Origin: Ga0077530 sp046293075
GTDB taxonomy: Bacteria > Pseudomonadota > Alphaproteobacteria > Rhizobiales > Hyphomicrobiaceae
Direction: 5' to 3'
NCBI GenBank assembly: GCA_046293075.1
Contig: JBKBPL010000014.1
Span: 36,214 to 100,213, forward strand
Length of the DNA stretch: 64,000 nt
Positions 33,519 through 41,570 of the stretch are shown here, one piece after another. Each line of letters opens with the position of its first letter. Positions within the stretch are counted from its first letter, which is position 1. Made by a program: the position numbers and the translations under genes. The notes under the pieces were generated by a model. That model saw only the letters and a list, made by a program, of their open reading frames with translations. It was not told where the DNA came from and searched no databases.

Positions 33519-34337
33519 ATGCCCGAGCTGCCCGATGTCGAGATCTTCAGACGGAGGCTCGATAAGGCAGCCGCCGGCCGCCGGATCACCGAGGCGAAGG
33601 TCCGCGATCCGCGGCTGCTCGAGGGCATTTCGGCGCGAGAGCTCGAGCGGCGTCTTCTGGGCCGGCGCATCGAGGCGACACAAAGACACGGCAAGTACCT
33701 GATCGCCAAGCTCGAGGATGGCGACGCCCTGGTTTTGCACTTCGGTATGACCGGCACGATCGAAACCTCAGCGGAGGGCGCGACGACACCGCTGTACGAG
33801 GTACTGCATATCGGCCTCGAAAAGGGTGGCTGGGCCTCCGTGACTTCACGGCGCAAGCTCGGGCACATCTGGATGACCGGGAGCATTTCAGCCTTTCTGA
33901 AGGATCACGAGCAGGGCCCTGATGCGCTCGCAAAGGCGCTCAACATAAAGGCTTTCGCCGCGGCGCTCGGGAGCAAGCGATCGACCCTGAAGGCGGCCTT
34001 GATGGACCAAGCGCGCATCGCCGGCATCGGCAACATCTATTCGGATGAGATCCTGTTCCAGACGGGGCTACATCCCCTCACGCTGGTTGGCGATCTCGAC
34101 CCCGACCAGCTTGCAGAGCTCTACCGGACGACCAAACGGGTGCTACGCCAAGCGATCGCGCGCGGGGTGATGGCAGAGGGGCCTGCGAGCGCCTTTCCCG
34201 ACGACTGGCTGAGCGGCCATCGTGAGCGGGGGGGCCGCTGTCCGCGCTGCCGTACGCCGCTAGAGACCTTCAAGAGCGGGGGCCGCACCGCCTACTTCTG
34301 CCCGCGATGCCAGCCCCGCCGTGCGGCCCGCCATTGA
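33519..34337 (+). CDS. Fpg/Nei family DNA glycosylase-lyase
   Basis: 272 residues. The mature N-terminus PELPDVE carries the catalytic proline and the following Glu3. KYLIAKLEDGDALVLHFGMTG holds the conserved lysine and HFGMTG loop. DQARIAGIGNIYSDEILFQTGLHP is the helix-two-turn-helix, seen in short as GIGNIYSDEILF. A zinc finger closes the protein (CPRCRTPLETF, then YFCPRCQP). It excises oxidised or ring-opened purines and cuts the strand. It is 3 bases after the BON gene, last in the run, so it is probably the regulon's own copy rather than the housekeeping mutM. Confidence 0.88.
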   Translation: MPELPDVEIFRRRLDKAAAGRRITEAKVRDPRLLEGISARELERRLLGRRIEATQRHGKYLIAKLEDGDALVLHFGMTGTIETSAEGATTPLYEVLHIGLEKGGWASVTSRRKLGHIWMTGSISAFLKDHEQGPDALAKALNIKAFAAALGSKRSTLKAALMDQARIAGIGNIYSDEILFQTGLHPLTLVGDLDPDQLAELYRTTKRVLRQAIARGVMAEGPASAFPDDWLSGHRERGGRCPRCRTPLETFKSGGRTAYFCPRCQPRRAARH

Positions 34338-34574
34338 GCGTCGATCGCTCAGCTGAGTACCGTCGGCGGCGGATCGGGCGCTGGACAAGCCGACCCTGCG
34401 CGAAGCCGGCAAGGGAGACGCATGATGCGCCGCGCGCATCGGCGTGCTGTCATCAGCCACCGCACCTGTTCGTCATCTGGGATCGTTCACGGCAAGGCCG
34501 AAAACACCTTCCGACAGCCCCTCGAACTGTGCTTCCCGCCTGTGGCTGACCGATGCTCACGTCGCCCAGGCTCT

Positions 34575-35063
34575 TCATTCCTCTTTGAAGCCATAGGCGG
34601 GGATTCCCTGCTCGTTCTCATAGTATTTGAACGGCAGGAACTTCCCGGACATGGAGATCTTGACCCGATCGCCCTTTTCGTTGGGCAGGCGCTCGATCTG
34701 CATGTCGAAGTCGATGGCCGACATGATGCCGTCGCCAAACTCCTCCTCGATAAGTGCCTTCCACGCCGGGCCATTCACGAGCACCAGCTCGTAGAAGCGG
34801 TAAATCAGCGGATCGGTGGGTGGCATGGGCGTGCCGGTACCGCGCATAGGTACCTCGCTGAGCATCTTCTCCTCGTTGACCGAGAGCCCGAACAGCGCGG
34901 CAGCTTTCCTCGCGAGTGGCTTTACGAGCTTGTGCTGGCCGAGCAGAGCGCCGACGACAAGCACCGGGCTCATGCCGCCGATCTCCTTGCAGATCGTGGC
35001 CCAGGTCAGGCCCTTCTCGCGCTTGATATCCAGGATCTTCTCGGTCAGCTGCTCGCGCGTCAT
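34575..35063 (-). CDS. cynS: Cyanate hydratase (cyanase)
   Basis: 162 residues, close to the 156 of E. coli CynS. The helix-turn-helix-like N-terminal dimer domain (KGLTWATICKEIGGMSP) precedes the catalytic domain. The active-site Arg and Glu are in PLIYRFYELVLVNG and the Ser in GDGIMSAIDF. It decomposes cyanate with bicarbonate to ammonia and CO2. GGAGGTAGATCC precedes the ATG. It lies downstream of the rhodanese gene and is probably the last gene of the operon headed by the ABC transporter, where it would consume imported or internally formed cyanate. Confidence 0.95.
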   Translation of the reverse strand: MTREQLTEKILDIKREKGLTWATICKEIGGMSPVLVVGALLGQHKLVKPLARKAAALFGLSVNEEKMLSEVPMRGTGTPMPPTDPLIYRFYELVLVNGPAWKALIEEEFGDGIMSAIDFDMQIERLPNEKGDRVKISMSGKFLPFKYYENEQGIPAYGFKEE

Positions 35064-35311
35064 GGATCTACCTCCAATTTCAGGGTTGGTGCAGGCGAAT
35101 GAGAGTGCAGTGGGAGGTCAATTGGGGCTTCCCGTCAGTGATCGCGTCGACGGCAACGAGTGTCTCGCCCTTGTGGTGCCCAACCGAGAAGTCGCCGTTC
35201 GGCGCAGCTCCACTTCGCTGAGACAGGCAAAGCCGGAGATCACAGCGCCGTCGGGCCCGATGGTCACCGTCAAATCGGGCATGATCACCGTCGCCGCCCA
35301 GCAACCAGGCG

Positions 35312-36169
35312 TCAGCTCAACTGCGGAAATCCGTCCTCGATCGGCATGCTTGGATCGCGTGACCATTCGTTCCAGGAACCAAAGTAGAGCTTCACGTCGG
35401 CGAAACCAGCCTCCTTCAAAGCGACGAACGTGTTCGATGCGCGTGCCCCTTTGAAGCAGTAGAGGACGACGGGCGTATCAGGTGAGATGCCGACAGATGC
35501 ACATTCGGCAAGAATCTCCGAAGGCGCCTTCATCATCGGTCCGGCACCCGTCGGCTTCATCATGCGATACCACTCGATCCACCGCGCACCAGGGATCCGG
35601 CCCTTGCGCGGACAAAAGTCCTTGCCATAGGGCGATGAGCTGTCGGCAATCCACTCGTCGACATCGCGAACATCGAGCAAGACGGCGCTGCCGCTCCTGA
35701 CGACATCCAAGACGGCATCCTTGTCCGCCATGATGGATTGTGCGCCGTCGTCGATCGGAAAGCTCTTGTGCACGGGCATCGACGGCTCGGTCGTGACCGC
35801 GCCGCCCGCGGCCTGCCATGCCTCATAGCCCCCGTGGAGGATGGCGACTTTGGGATAGCCGAGGTAGGACAGCAGAAAATAGCCGCGGCACGATTGGCCG
35901 AAGCCCGTATTCATTGATTGCTCGTAGACAACGGCGGTCTCAGTACCTGAGAGGCCGGCAGCACCGAATGTCGCCGCGAATTTCGACTTCAGCTCGCTGA
36001 TCCCCTCGGGTGAGGACGTGGCAAGGTATGTGAAGATGTCATGGATGTTCACGGCGCCCGGCAGGTGGCCAGCGGCAAAGGCGTCAGGATTGCGCGTGTC
36101 GATCAGAACGACCGGCTCGCTTGCCATGAGCGATTTCAGCTCTTCCGGTGACAACAGCACTCTACCCAT
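35312..36169 (-). CDS. Tandem-rhodanese sulfurtransferase
   Basis: 285 residues with two rhodanese domains. The inactive first domain starts PVVLIDTRNPDAFAAGHLPGAVN. The second has LLDVRDVDEWIADSSSPYG, the CDC25-like RIPGARWIEWY and the catalytic loop with its cysteine in VVLYCFKGARASNT. Thiosulfate sulfurtransferases of this form transfer sulfane sulfur to cyanide, giving thiocyanate, or to other thiols. The loop CFKGAR differs from CRKGVT of thiosulfate-preferring and CGSGVT of mercaptopyruvate enzymes, so specificity is open. GGGAG stands 6 bases before the ATG at 36169, which I prefer to the ATG at 36175. Adjacent to cynS, it suggests cyanide/thiocyanate/cyanate handling. Confidence 0.85.
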   Translation of the reverse strand: MGRVLLSPEELKSLMASEPVVLIDTRNPDAFAAGHLPGAVNIHDIFTYLATSSPEGISELKSKFAATFGAAGLSGTETAVVYEQSMNTGFGQSCRGYFLLSYLGYPKVAILHGGYEAWQAAGGAVTTEPSMPVHKSFPIDDGAQSIMADKDAVLDVVRSGSAVLLDVRDVDEWIADSSSPYGKDFCPRKGRIPGARWIEWYRMMKPTGAGPMMKAPSEILAECASVGISPDTPVVLYCFKGARASNTFVALKEAGFADVKLYFGSWNEWSRDPSMPIEDGFPQLS

Positions 36170-36237
36170 CTGCATCTCCCAGGTTCAGAGGCACTCGATG
36201 AAAAGCCTCTCCCGGATGTCCCTCCCAGGAACGGTTG

Positions 36238-37380
36238 TCACGCCTGCATGTCGGCGAGCATCTTCTTGAGTTGCTTGGTGGCCGGCGTCACAATGGCGAC
36301 GAAATAGGCTTCGCGCAGGCGGCGCTGAGCGGCGCCCTTGGCAACGTATCCGCGCGCGCCCTGATGCAACATGGCGAAGTGCGCGGCGGCGACGCTGGCC
36401 TCTCCTGCAGCAAGACGGGCCTCGACAACGCGCCGGAAGTAGTCGTTGTCCGTCGAGAATGGCGTCTCACAGAGGATTTGGACCGTTGCTTCGAGGCCGG
36501 CGAGCTCAGCCTCGAAATCCTCAGGCTGCTTGTCGAGGTAGCAATTCACATGCGTGAGCGAGGCTCGCGCCTGATGCATCAGCCTGATGCACCCCCTGAT
36601 GATCCCGAATGCCATGCCGGCCTGCAGCAGGATGAACCCCGATCTAATCCTTGGCAGGTAGCTGTCGATTGGATCCGCCAGCACCATGTCGTCACCGATA
36701 AACGCGTCCCGAAACTGCACCGAAAAAGTGCGTGTGCCGTCCAGAGCCGCGAACGCATCGTTCTGCGCGATCTTCACGCCCGGACCCGAGCAGCCGACAA
36801 GGGCCATGACGCGCTTGTGCGGCGCGTCTTCGAGTTCGAACATCGCCCCGAAGAGGTGGTCAGGTCCGAGATTGGACACCCAGGGCAGCACGCCCTTCAC
36901 GACGTAGCCGCCATCGACGCGGCGCGCCTTCAGACGCATCCGCTCGATGCCGAAAATCGTCTTCATCGGATTGGATAGGCCGGTACCGCCAAGCACTGTG
37001 CCGGCGGCGACTTTGGCGCCGAGCCGCTGCTTGAGACCTTCGTTTGCGGATGTGAAGACATACCAGGCAAGAGCGTCCTGGCACCACATGCAGAAGGCAG
37101 TGGAAAGGCAGTGCTCGCCTGCGATGCTCATGGCCTGGATGGCGTTCCACAAGTCGGGCACCCCCGCGGCGATGCCCGGCACATGGAGGCCGTAGGCACC
37201 CACGGCCCCAAGCGAGCGCATGATTGCCTCGGGATAGACCCCATTGGCGTCGATCTCATGGACGAGAGGGACCAGATCACGCTCGACGATATGCCTGACT
37301 GCGTCGAGGACGGCATCCGGCACTGGCGCCATGGCAGATCCCGGTGAGACAGGCGCGGGCTCGATGACGACATCTGACAT
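36238..37380 (-). CDS. Acyl-CoA dehydrogenase-like flavoprotein
   Basis: 380 residues with the acyl-CoA dehydrogenase fold. The N-terminal helical domain is followed by GGTGLSNPMKTIFGIERMRLKARRVDGGYVVKGVLPWVSNLG (pieces: VVKGVLPWVSNLG) in the FAD-contacting beta domain, and the C-terminal helices include HQGARGYVAKGAAQRRLREAY. The usual catalytic Glu (YEGTSE region) is replaced by VTPATKQL. This points to a monooxygenase or desulfonating/denitrating relative (SfnB/DszC-like) rather than beta-oxidation. The ATG at 37380 follows GGAGCTGGAGC. It sits within the ABC transporter/rhodanese/cyanase run, implying action on the imported compound. Confidence 0.78.
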   Translation of the reverse strand: MSDVVIEPAPVSPGSAMAPVPDAVLDAVRHIVERDLVPLVHEIDANGVYPEAIMRSLGAVGAYGLHVPGIAAGVPDLWNAIQAMSIAGEHCLSTAFCMWCQDALAWYVFTSANEGLKQRLGAKVAAGTVLGGTGLSNPMKTIFGIERMRLKARRVDGGYVVKGVLPWVSNLGPDHLFGAMFELEDAPHKRVMALVGCSGPGVKIAQNDAFAALDGTRTFSVQFRDAFIGDDMVLADPIDSYLPRIRSGFILLQAGMAFGIIRGCIRLMHQARASLTHVNCYLDKQPEDFEAELAGLEATVQILCETPFSTDNDYFRRVVEARLAAGEASVAAAHFAMLHQGARGYVAKGAAQRRLREAYFVAIVTPATKQLKKMLADMQA

Positions 37381-37499
37381 GCTCCAGCTCCTATGGTGCG
37401 CATTCAACTTTCGGCGGTCCGCATGCGAGCTGGCGCCGGCCGCGCACAATGGCTCGCACGGACTAAGTCTTGTTGCAGATCCGCAGAAGCGATCGCCGA

Positions 37500-38066
37500 T
37501 CAGGCCGCCTTCACAGCCAGATTGACGGGGCGAATGAACGTGTTTGCAACCGGCGACCACTTCGTTACGTGCGCGATGAGCGCATCAATCTCTTGCTTCG
37601 CCACCCCCTCGCACTCCATCTCGACGCCGATACGGACATCGGTGAAGCCGACCGGCTTCTCGCCCAAGTCACCCGTGCCCCACACAGCAGTGATGTTGAG
37701 GTCGCCCTCGAGCCTCAGCTCGAGCTTTTTGACCTTCCAGCCACGGTGGACGGCGTTTGCGTGCAAGCCCACGGCGAGACAAGAGCCAAGTGCAGCGAGC
37801 GACGCCTCCGAGGGATTGGGAGCCGTATCGTCGCCAAGCAGGCCCGGCGGCTCGTCGACGATGTACGGTGGCAGGTTGCGGATGTAGTTGAGGTGGCGGA
37901 AGCGCCCTTCTGCCACTGTATGGCACTTGAGCGTCTTCACAGACTTGGGATTGGCCTTGCCGGATTCGATCAGTTTCTGCAGGCCCTCACGGTCAATGGG
38001 TGCGAGACCGTCGGCTTCAGGCGCGAGGCACCCGGTCAGGACGACGGCGGGAGATGATGTTGACAT
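37500..38066 (-). CDS. OsmC family protein
   Basis: 188 residues. The two OsmC cysteines are visible, in SLAALGSCLAVGLHANAV and GVEMECEGVAKQEIDAL, with PNPSEASLAALGSC being the family signature. Members are thiol peroxidases or are recruited as binding/hydrolase proteins in catabolic clusters. The N-terminal extension (about 60 residues, with KTLKCHTVAEGRFRHLNYIRNLPPYIV) is longer than in E. coli OsmC. It lies between the transporter permease gene and the acyl-CoA-dehydrogenase-like gene on the same strand, so it is likely part of the same operon. Confidence 0.85.
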   Translation of the reverse strand: MSTSSPAVVLTGCLAPEADGLAPIDREGLQKLIESGKANPKSVKTLKCHTVAEGRFRHLNYIRNLPPYIVDEPPGLLGDDTAPNPSEASLAALGSCLAVGLHANAVHRGWKVKKLELRLEGDLNITAVWGTGDLGEKPVGFTDVRIGVEMECEGVAKQEIDALIAHVTKWSPVANTFIRPVNLAVKAA

Positions 38067-38102
38067 GCTTTCCTCCAGTGCTGAATAGAGATTGGTCCAT
38101 CG

Positions 38103-38942
38103 TCACTCCTGACGAATCCAGGAGAGACGCGTGATGAGCTGTTGCAGGCATGTGTCGAGCACGAACCCGATCAAGCCAATGATGAGAACGGTTGCGGCGA
38201 GCCGGTCGTATTCGAGCGTGTCGCGGGCATCGTTGATGGCGTAGCCGAGTCCCGACGTCACACCGAGGTATTCAGCCGGAACCAGCACGATCCATGCGAC
38301 GCCGAGGGCCAGGCGGATGCCTGTCAGCGTGTCCTGCGAGATCGCGGGCAGGATGACGTAGCCGAGCATGTGATGCGGGCGTGCGCCGAGGTTGCGCGCA
38401 ACCTTGAGCCACGAAGGATCAATGCGGCGCACGCCGGCGGCCGTCGCAAAGAGGATTGGCCACACAGCCGCGATCGCAATCAGGAAGATGATCGCGCCAT
38501 CCCAACTCGAGAACGCCATGACCGAGATCGGCATCCACGAGAGCGGGCTTATCATGCGCAGGAACTGGAACGGGATGTTGGCGACCTCACGCACGACGGG
38601 TGCGCGCCCGATCAGGATCCCGATGGGCACGCCCAAGGCGATCGCCCAGAGCAATCCGAGACCAACGCGCCACAGGCTTGGCCCCGTCATTGTGGCCACC
38701 TCGCCGCGCGCGAGCATGTCGGCGAGGCGCGCCAGCGTCGGACCCGGCGCGAAATTCGCGAAGGCTGCCGTGCGCGGGTTATTGGCCACCATCACACCGC
38801 CGAGCCACCAAAGCAGAAGGAGTGCGGCGACCCCTACGAGCGCAAGGCCCACGGCGCGCAGCGGCGGCGAGAGCAGGCGGACGCCGCGGCCCCTCTCAGC
38901 CTCTCCATGCGCGGCCGGTGCGGGCACAGTTGCCAGTTCCAT
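38103..38942 (-). CDS. ABC transporter permease, nitrate/sulfonate/taurine type
   Basis: 279 residues with about six membrane segments; the first is AVGLALVGVAALLLLWWLGG. The ATPase-docking EAA-like loop is SWLKVARNLGARPHHMLGYVILPAISQDTLTGIRLALGVAW (key part: NLGARPHHMLGYVILPA). It belongs to the Nrt/Ssu/Tau permease family. It starts 2 bases after the binding-protein gene ends, indicating translational coupling. With the binding protein and ATPase it forms a complete importer for a small anion, most likely cyanate or nitrate-like given cynS downstream. Confidence 0.9.
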   Translation of the reverse strand: MELATVPAPAAHGEAERGRGVRLLSPPLRAVGLALVGVAALLLLWWLGGVMVANNPRTAAFANFAPGPTLARLADMLARGEVATMTGPSLWRVGLGLLWAIALGVPIGILIGRAPVVREVANIPFQFLRMISPLSWMPISVMAFSSWDGAIIFLIAIAAVWPILFATAAGVRRIDPSWLKVARNLGARPHHMLGYVILPAISQDTLTGIRLALGVAWIVLVPAEYLGVTSGLGYAINDARDTLEYDRLAATVLIIGLIGFVLDTCLQQLITRLSWIRQE

Positions 38943-38944
38943 TG

Positions 38945-40252
38945 TCACAGGGCGACAATCTCCTCGCGCGTGAACGGATCGCCCGTCTTGGGCACGCTCG
39001 GATCCTTCGCCCACTGCGGATGCTTGCCGAGGGCTGTCTTCACGAACGTGTACTCGACGAGATCCTTGGCGACGAACTTCGGGTCGAGGCCCTTGAGGAA
39101 TGCCGTATCGCCAGCGACGAGCGTCTTCGTCATCGCATCGGCAATGAACTCGGTCGCCGTCGGATAGGGCCAGGGATTGAAATCGATGCGCCCGTTGCCC
39201 CAGTTCTTGTGCTTGATCGCGCCGGTAGGACCATAGGTGGCGAGGTCATACTTCGTCATCGCGCGCTCGACGACCTCGGCGGGGACCGGCAGATAGCCTC
39301 CGCCATCCTTCGAGAGGATCTTTGCCACTTCCAGCTTGTTCTCCGAGGCATAGATCGCGCCGCGGACCACAGCGTTGACGACCTTCTGTGTCCATTCCGG
39401 CTTCGCCTTGGTCACCTCCTCGTTCATGCACACGACGCAGCACGGGTGGTTTCGCCAGATATCGCCGGTGAAGCGCAGCATGGTGGCGCCAGCGCGGATC
39501 TCACCAAGGGCGTTGAACGGTTCGGCGACGATGTAGGCGTCGATCTTTCGGGCCGCGAGCGCAGGCGGCATCTCGGGCGGCGGCAGGACCTGAAGGTTCA
39601 CTTCCTTCTCGCCGACCTTTTCATTCTCTCCCTTGATCACGGGCGTGAGGCCGGCGTTGCGAAGCGCCATCTGCAGAACGATGTTGTGCATCGAGTACCA
39701 GAAGGGCACGGCAATTTGCTTGCCGCCGAGGTCGGCGAAGCTCTTGACGCCAGCGTGAGAGCCGACGACGACGCCCGAGCCATTTGTGTGCGCCCAAGCC
39801 ACGATCTTGACTGGAAAGTTGTTATTATAGCGCATCCAGACGGGGATGGGCTTCAGGAGGTGAAGCAGGTTGAAGCGTCCAGCCGCAAAACCTTCGACAA
39901 GCGGCGCCCAGCCGCGCATCAGCGTTGGCTTCTCGGCCTCAAGACCCTCGTCTTTGAAGTAGCCCTTGGCGTGCGCGACGAGGAGTGCCGTCGCATCGGT
40001 GATCGGCAGATAGCCGATCTTGACGACGTCATCCGCCGCCCGCGCCGCGGAGGGAAATCCGCCGAGCGTCGCATTGAACGCCGCGAGAAGCCCGCCGGCG
40101 GCAAGCATGTCCAAGGTCTGGCGCCGCGTGATGCCTGGATCCCGATCTCTCCGTTTCTCGTGGAGGTGATCGGCTGTCGGGTACCCGTCGCAGCCGCATC
40201 CCAGTTTGAAGTTGCTGCTCATTGCAATCGTACCTTTCGTGTCCGCCTTCAT
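38945..40252 (-). CDS. Nitrate/cyanate-type (NrtA/CmpA-like) ABC substrate-binding protein with Tat signal
   Basis: 435 residues. DDVVKIGYLPITDATALLVAHAKGYFKDEG and VPFWYSMHNIVLQMALRN are NrtA/CmpA family features, the latter near the anion-binding site. A twin-arginine signal (ITRRQTLDMLAAGGLLAAF, ending SAARA) lies about 40 residues from the start, after an unusual cytoplasmic leader FKLGCGCDGYPTADHLHEKR. Export folded to the periplasm is expected. The ATG at 40252 overlaps the ATPase stop by one base and follows AAGGATTAGGTG; ATG 40222 is a second choice. The substrate is inferred as cyanate, nitrate or a similar small anion. Confidence 0.88.
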   Translation of the reverse strand: MKADTKGTIAMSSNFKLGCGCDGYPTADHLHEKRRDRDPGITRRQTLDMLAAGGLLAAFNATLGGFPSAARAADDVVKIGYLPITDATALLVAHAKGYFKDEGLEAEKPTLMRGWAPLVEGFAAGRFNLLHLLKPIPVWMRYNNNFPVKIVAWAHTNGSGVVVGSHAGVKSFADLGGKQIAVPFWYSMHNIVLQMALRNAGLTPVIKGENEKVGEKEVNLQVLPPPEMPPALAARKIDAYIVAEPFNALGEIRAGATMLRFTGDIWRNHPCCVVCMNEEVTKAKPEWTQKVVNAVVRGAIYASENKLEVAKILSKDGGGYLPVPAEVVERAMTKYDLATYGPTGAIKHKNWGNGRIDFNPWPYPTATEFIADAMTKTLVAGDTAFLKGLDPKFVAKDLVEYTFVKTALGKHPQWAKDPSVPKTGDPFTREEIVAL

Positions 40253-41121
40253 CACCTAATCCTTGCGTGCTGGCTCGCACCCGAGATCACGAGCGCTGAT
40301 GTACTGAGCTCCGCAAGCATCGGCCTCCCGCTCACCGCGTCATGCTCTGAACTGATGTTCTCGATCGGGGAGCCGGCGGCCCGCGCGTAGGCATCCATCA
40401 GCGCCTTGCGGGCCCTCTGAAGCGCATCGCCACCCTTCGCGGCGCCAGCCTCGATCTCGATGCAATCGCGTATCCGGCCCGGCTCGGACGACATGATGAA
40501 GGCGCGATCTGCCATCAGCGCCGCCTCGTTGATGTCGTGCGTGACGAGCACCATTGTGATGCCCCGGTCGCGCACGATCGCCCGCACGTCACGTTGCAGG
40601 CTGGAGCGCGTGAATGCGTCAAGGGCAGAGAAGGGCTCATCCAGCAGCAGCGCTTCGGGTTCGAGAGCAAGCGAGCGGGCGAGCGCGACGCGCTGCTGCT
40701 GTCCGCCGGAGAGGTCCTGGACGTTGCGCTCGGCGTAATCCGCGAGCTGCACGAGCTGGAGCAGCTCGGTGACGCGCTTCGGCGCCTCCGGGCGGCGGTT
40801 GTTGAACATCAGACCGAGCGCAACATTCTGCGCAACCGTCATCCAAGGAAGCAGGGACGGCTGCTGGAACATCATCACCCATTTTGGCGATGGAGCCTGA
40901 ACATGGAGACCATCGATGTGAACCGTGCCCTCAGTCGGTGAGGCGAGACCCGCGATGATGTGGAGCAGGGTCGATTTTCCGCATCCCGATCGCCCGACGA
41001 GGGCGACCGTCTCTCCTGGCTCAATCAAAATCGAAATGTCCTCGAGCGCGTTCGCTCTGCCGCCGCGGTAACGATGCGTCACGGCTTCAATGGTGATATG
41101 CGCGCCGCGAAAGTTCGGCAT
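40252..41121 (-). CDS. ABC transporter ATP-binding protein, nitrate/sulfonate type
   Basis: 289 residues. Walker A GRSGCGKST is at 43-51, the Q-loop in MFQQPSLLPWM, the signature LSGGQQQRVALARSLA, Walker B ALLLDEPFSALDA and the switch His in VTHDINEAALMADR. This is the standard SsuB/NrtD-type ATPase with a C-terminal extension of about 40 residues. The ATG at 41121 begins the folded domain; the upstream open frame is poorly conserved-looking and GGGAG lies 10 bases before this ATG. It is the first gene of the operon and is preceded by a sigma-54-like promoter and a palindrome. Confidence 0.9.
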   Translation of the reverse strand: MPNFRGAHITIEAVTHRYRGGRANALEDISILIEPGETVALVGRSGCGKSTLLHIIAGLASPTEGTVHIDGLHVQAPSPKWVMMFQQPSLLPWMTVAQNVALGLMFNNRRPEAPKRVTELLQLVQLADYAERNVQDLSGGQQQRVALARSLALEPEALLLDEPFSALDAFTRSSLQRDVRAIVRDRGITMVLVTHDINEAALMADRAFIMSSEPGRIRDCIEIEAGAAKGGDALQRARKALMDAYARAAGSPIENISSEHDAVSGRPMLAELSTSALVISGASQHARIR

Positions 41122-41311
41122 TTCGGCAAAGTCTCCCGTGCCCTTGAGTACCCCGAAGGGTCGCCTAAGGACGTCGCCGGGTGCGCGTTCTCGAGTTTGG
41201 CGATCTCGACTGCGACCCAGCTCCCAAAAGAACCGATCAAGGCTTGGCAATGTCCCGCCTCCGGACTGCCAGAAGCGCCCTGCCTTCTTCCATGGCGCGC
41301 CGCCACGGCAG

Positions 41312-41329
41312 AAACAGACCGTTCTGTTT
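41312..41329. promoter_or_regulatory. Inverted repeat AAACAGA-CCGT-TCTGTTT, candidate TetR operator
   Basis: A perfect 7-bp inverted repeat with a 4-base spacer lies in the 449-base region between the divergent ABC ATPase and TetR genes. It overlaps the start expected from the adjacent sigma-54-like promoter, where a repressor would block transcription. TetR operators have this size and symmetry; binding is inferred from position. Confidence 0.45.
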
Positions 41330-41337
41330 TCATGGTT

Positions 41338-41354
41338 AGCAGATTTTATGCCAA
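41338..41354 (-). promoter_or_regulatory. Sigma-54-like -24/-12 promoter for the ABC-cyanase operon
   Basis: On the minus strand the sequence reads TTGGCATAAAATCTGCT. The invariant GG and GC dinucleotides are present at the correct 10-base spacing, with three departures from the TTGGCACG-N4-TTGCT consensus. It faces the ATPase gene with a leader of about 200 bases. The region is clearly more AT-rich than its surroundings. Sigma-54 control would fit nitrogen-limited cyanate use. Confidence 0.4.
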
Positions 41355-41570
41355 CCTGAGGTCGCGGCCTAAGCAATTAATTTTCAGATGTATTTTTAGC
41401 GGATGATGGGATGGGGGATCGGGAGTGGTGCCCGATCGGCGGTCTTTCAGCCGGATAAGGCGGCAGAAATCGCGGCGGGTATCGGGTATGAGCTCGTGCA
41501 CCGTGGCCGCGGCCGGCGCGTCGCTGTATGGTTCATCGCGCCGGCCTCGCAGAGCTGGGATCGAAGATCT

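Noticed and set aside
35080..35304. Two short minus-strand frames between cyanase and rhodanese that look partly protein-like
   Set aside because: Neither has a ribosome-binding site or recognisable family; a frameshifted small gene is possible but not supportable.
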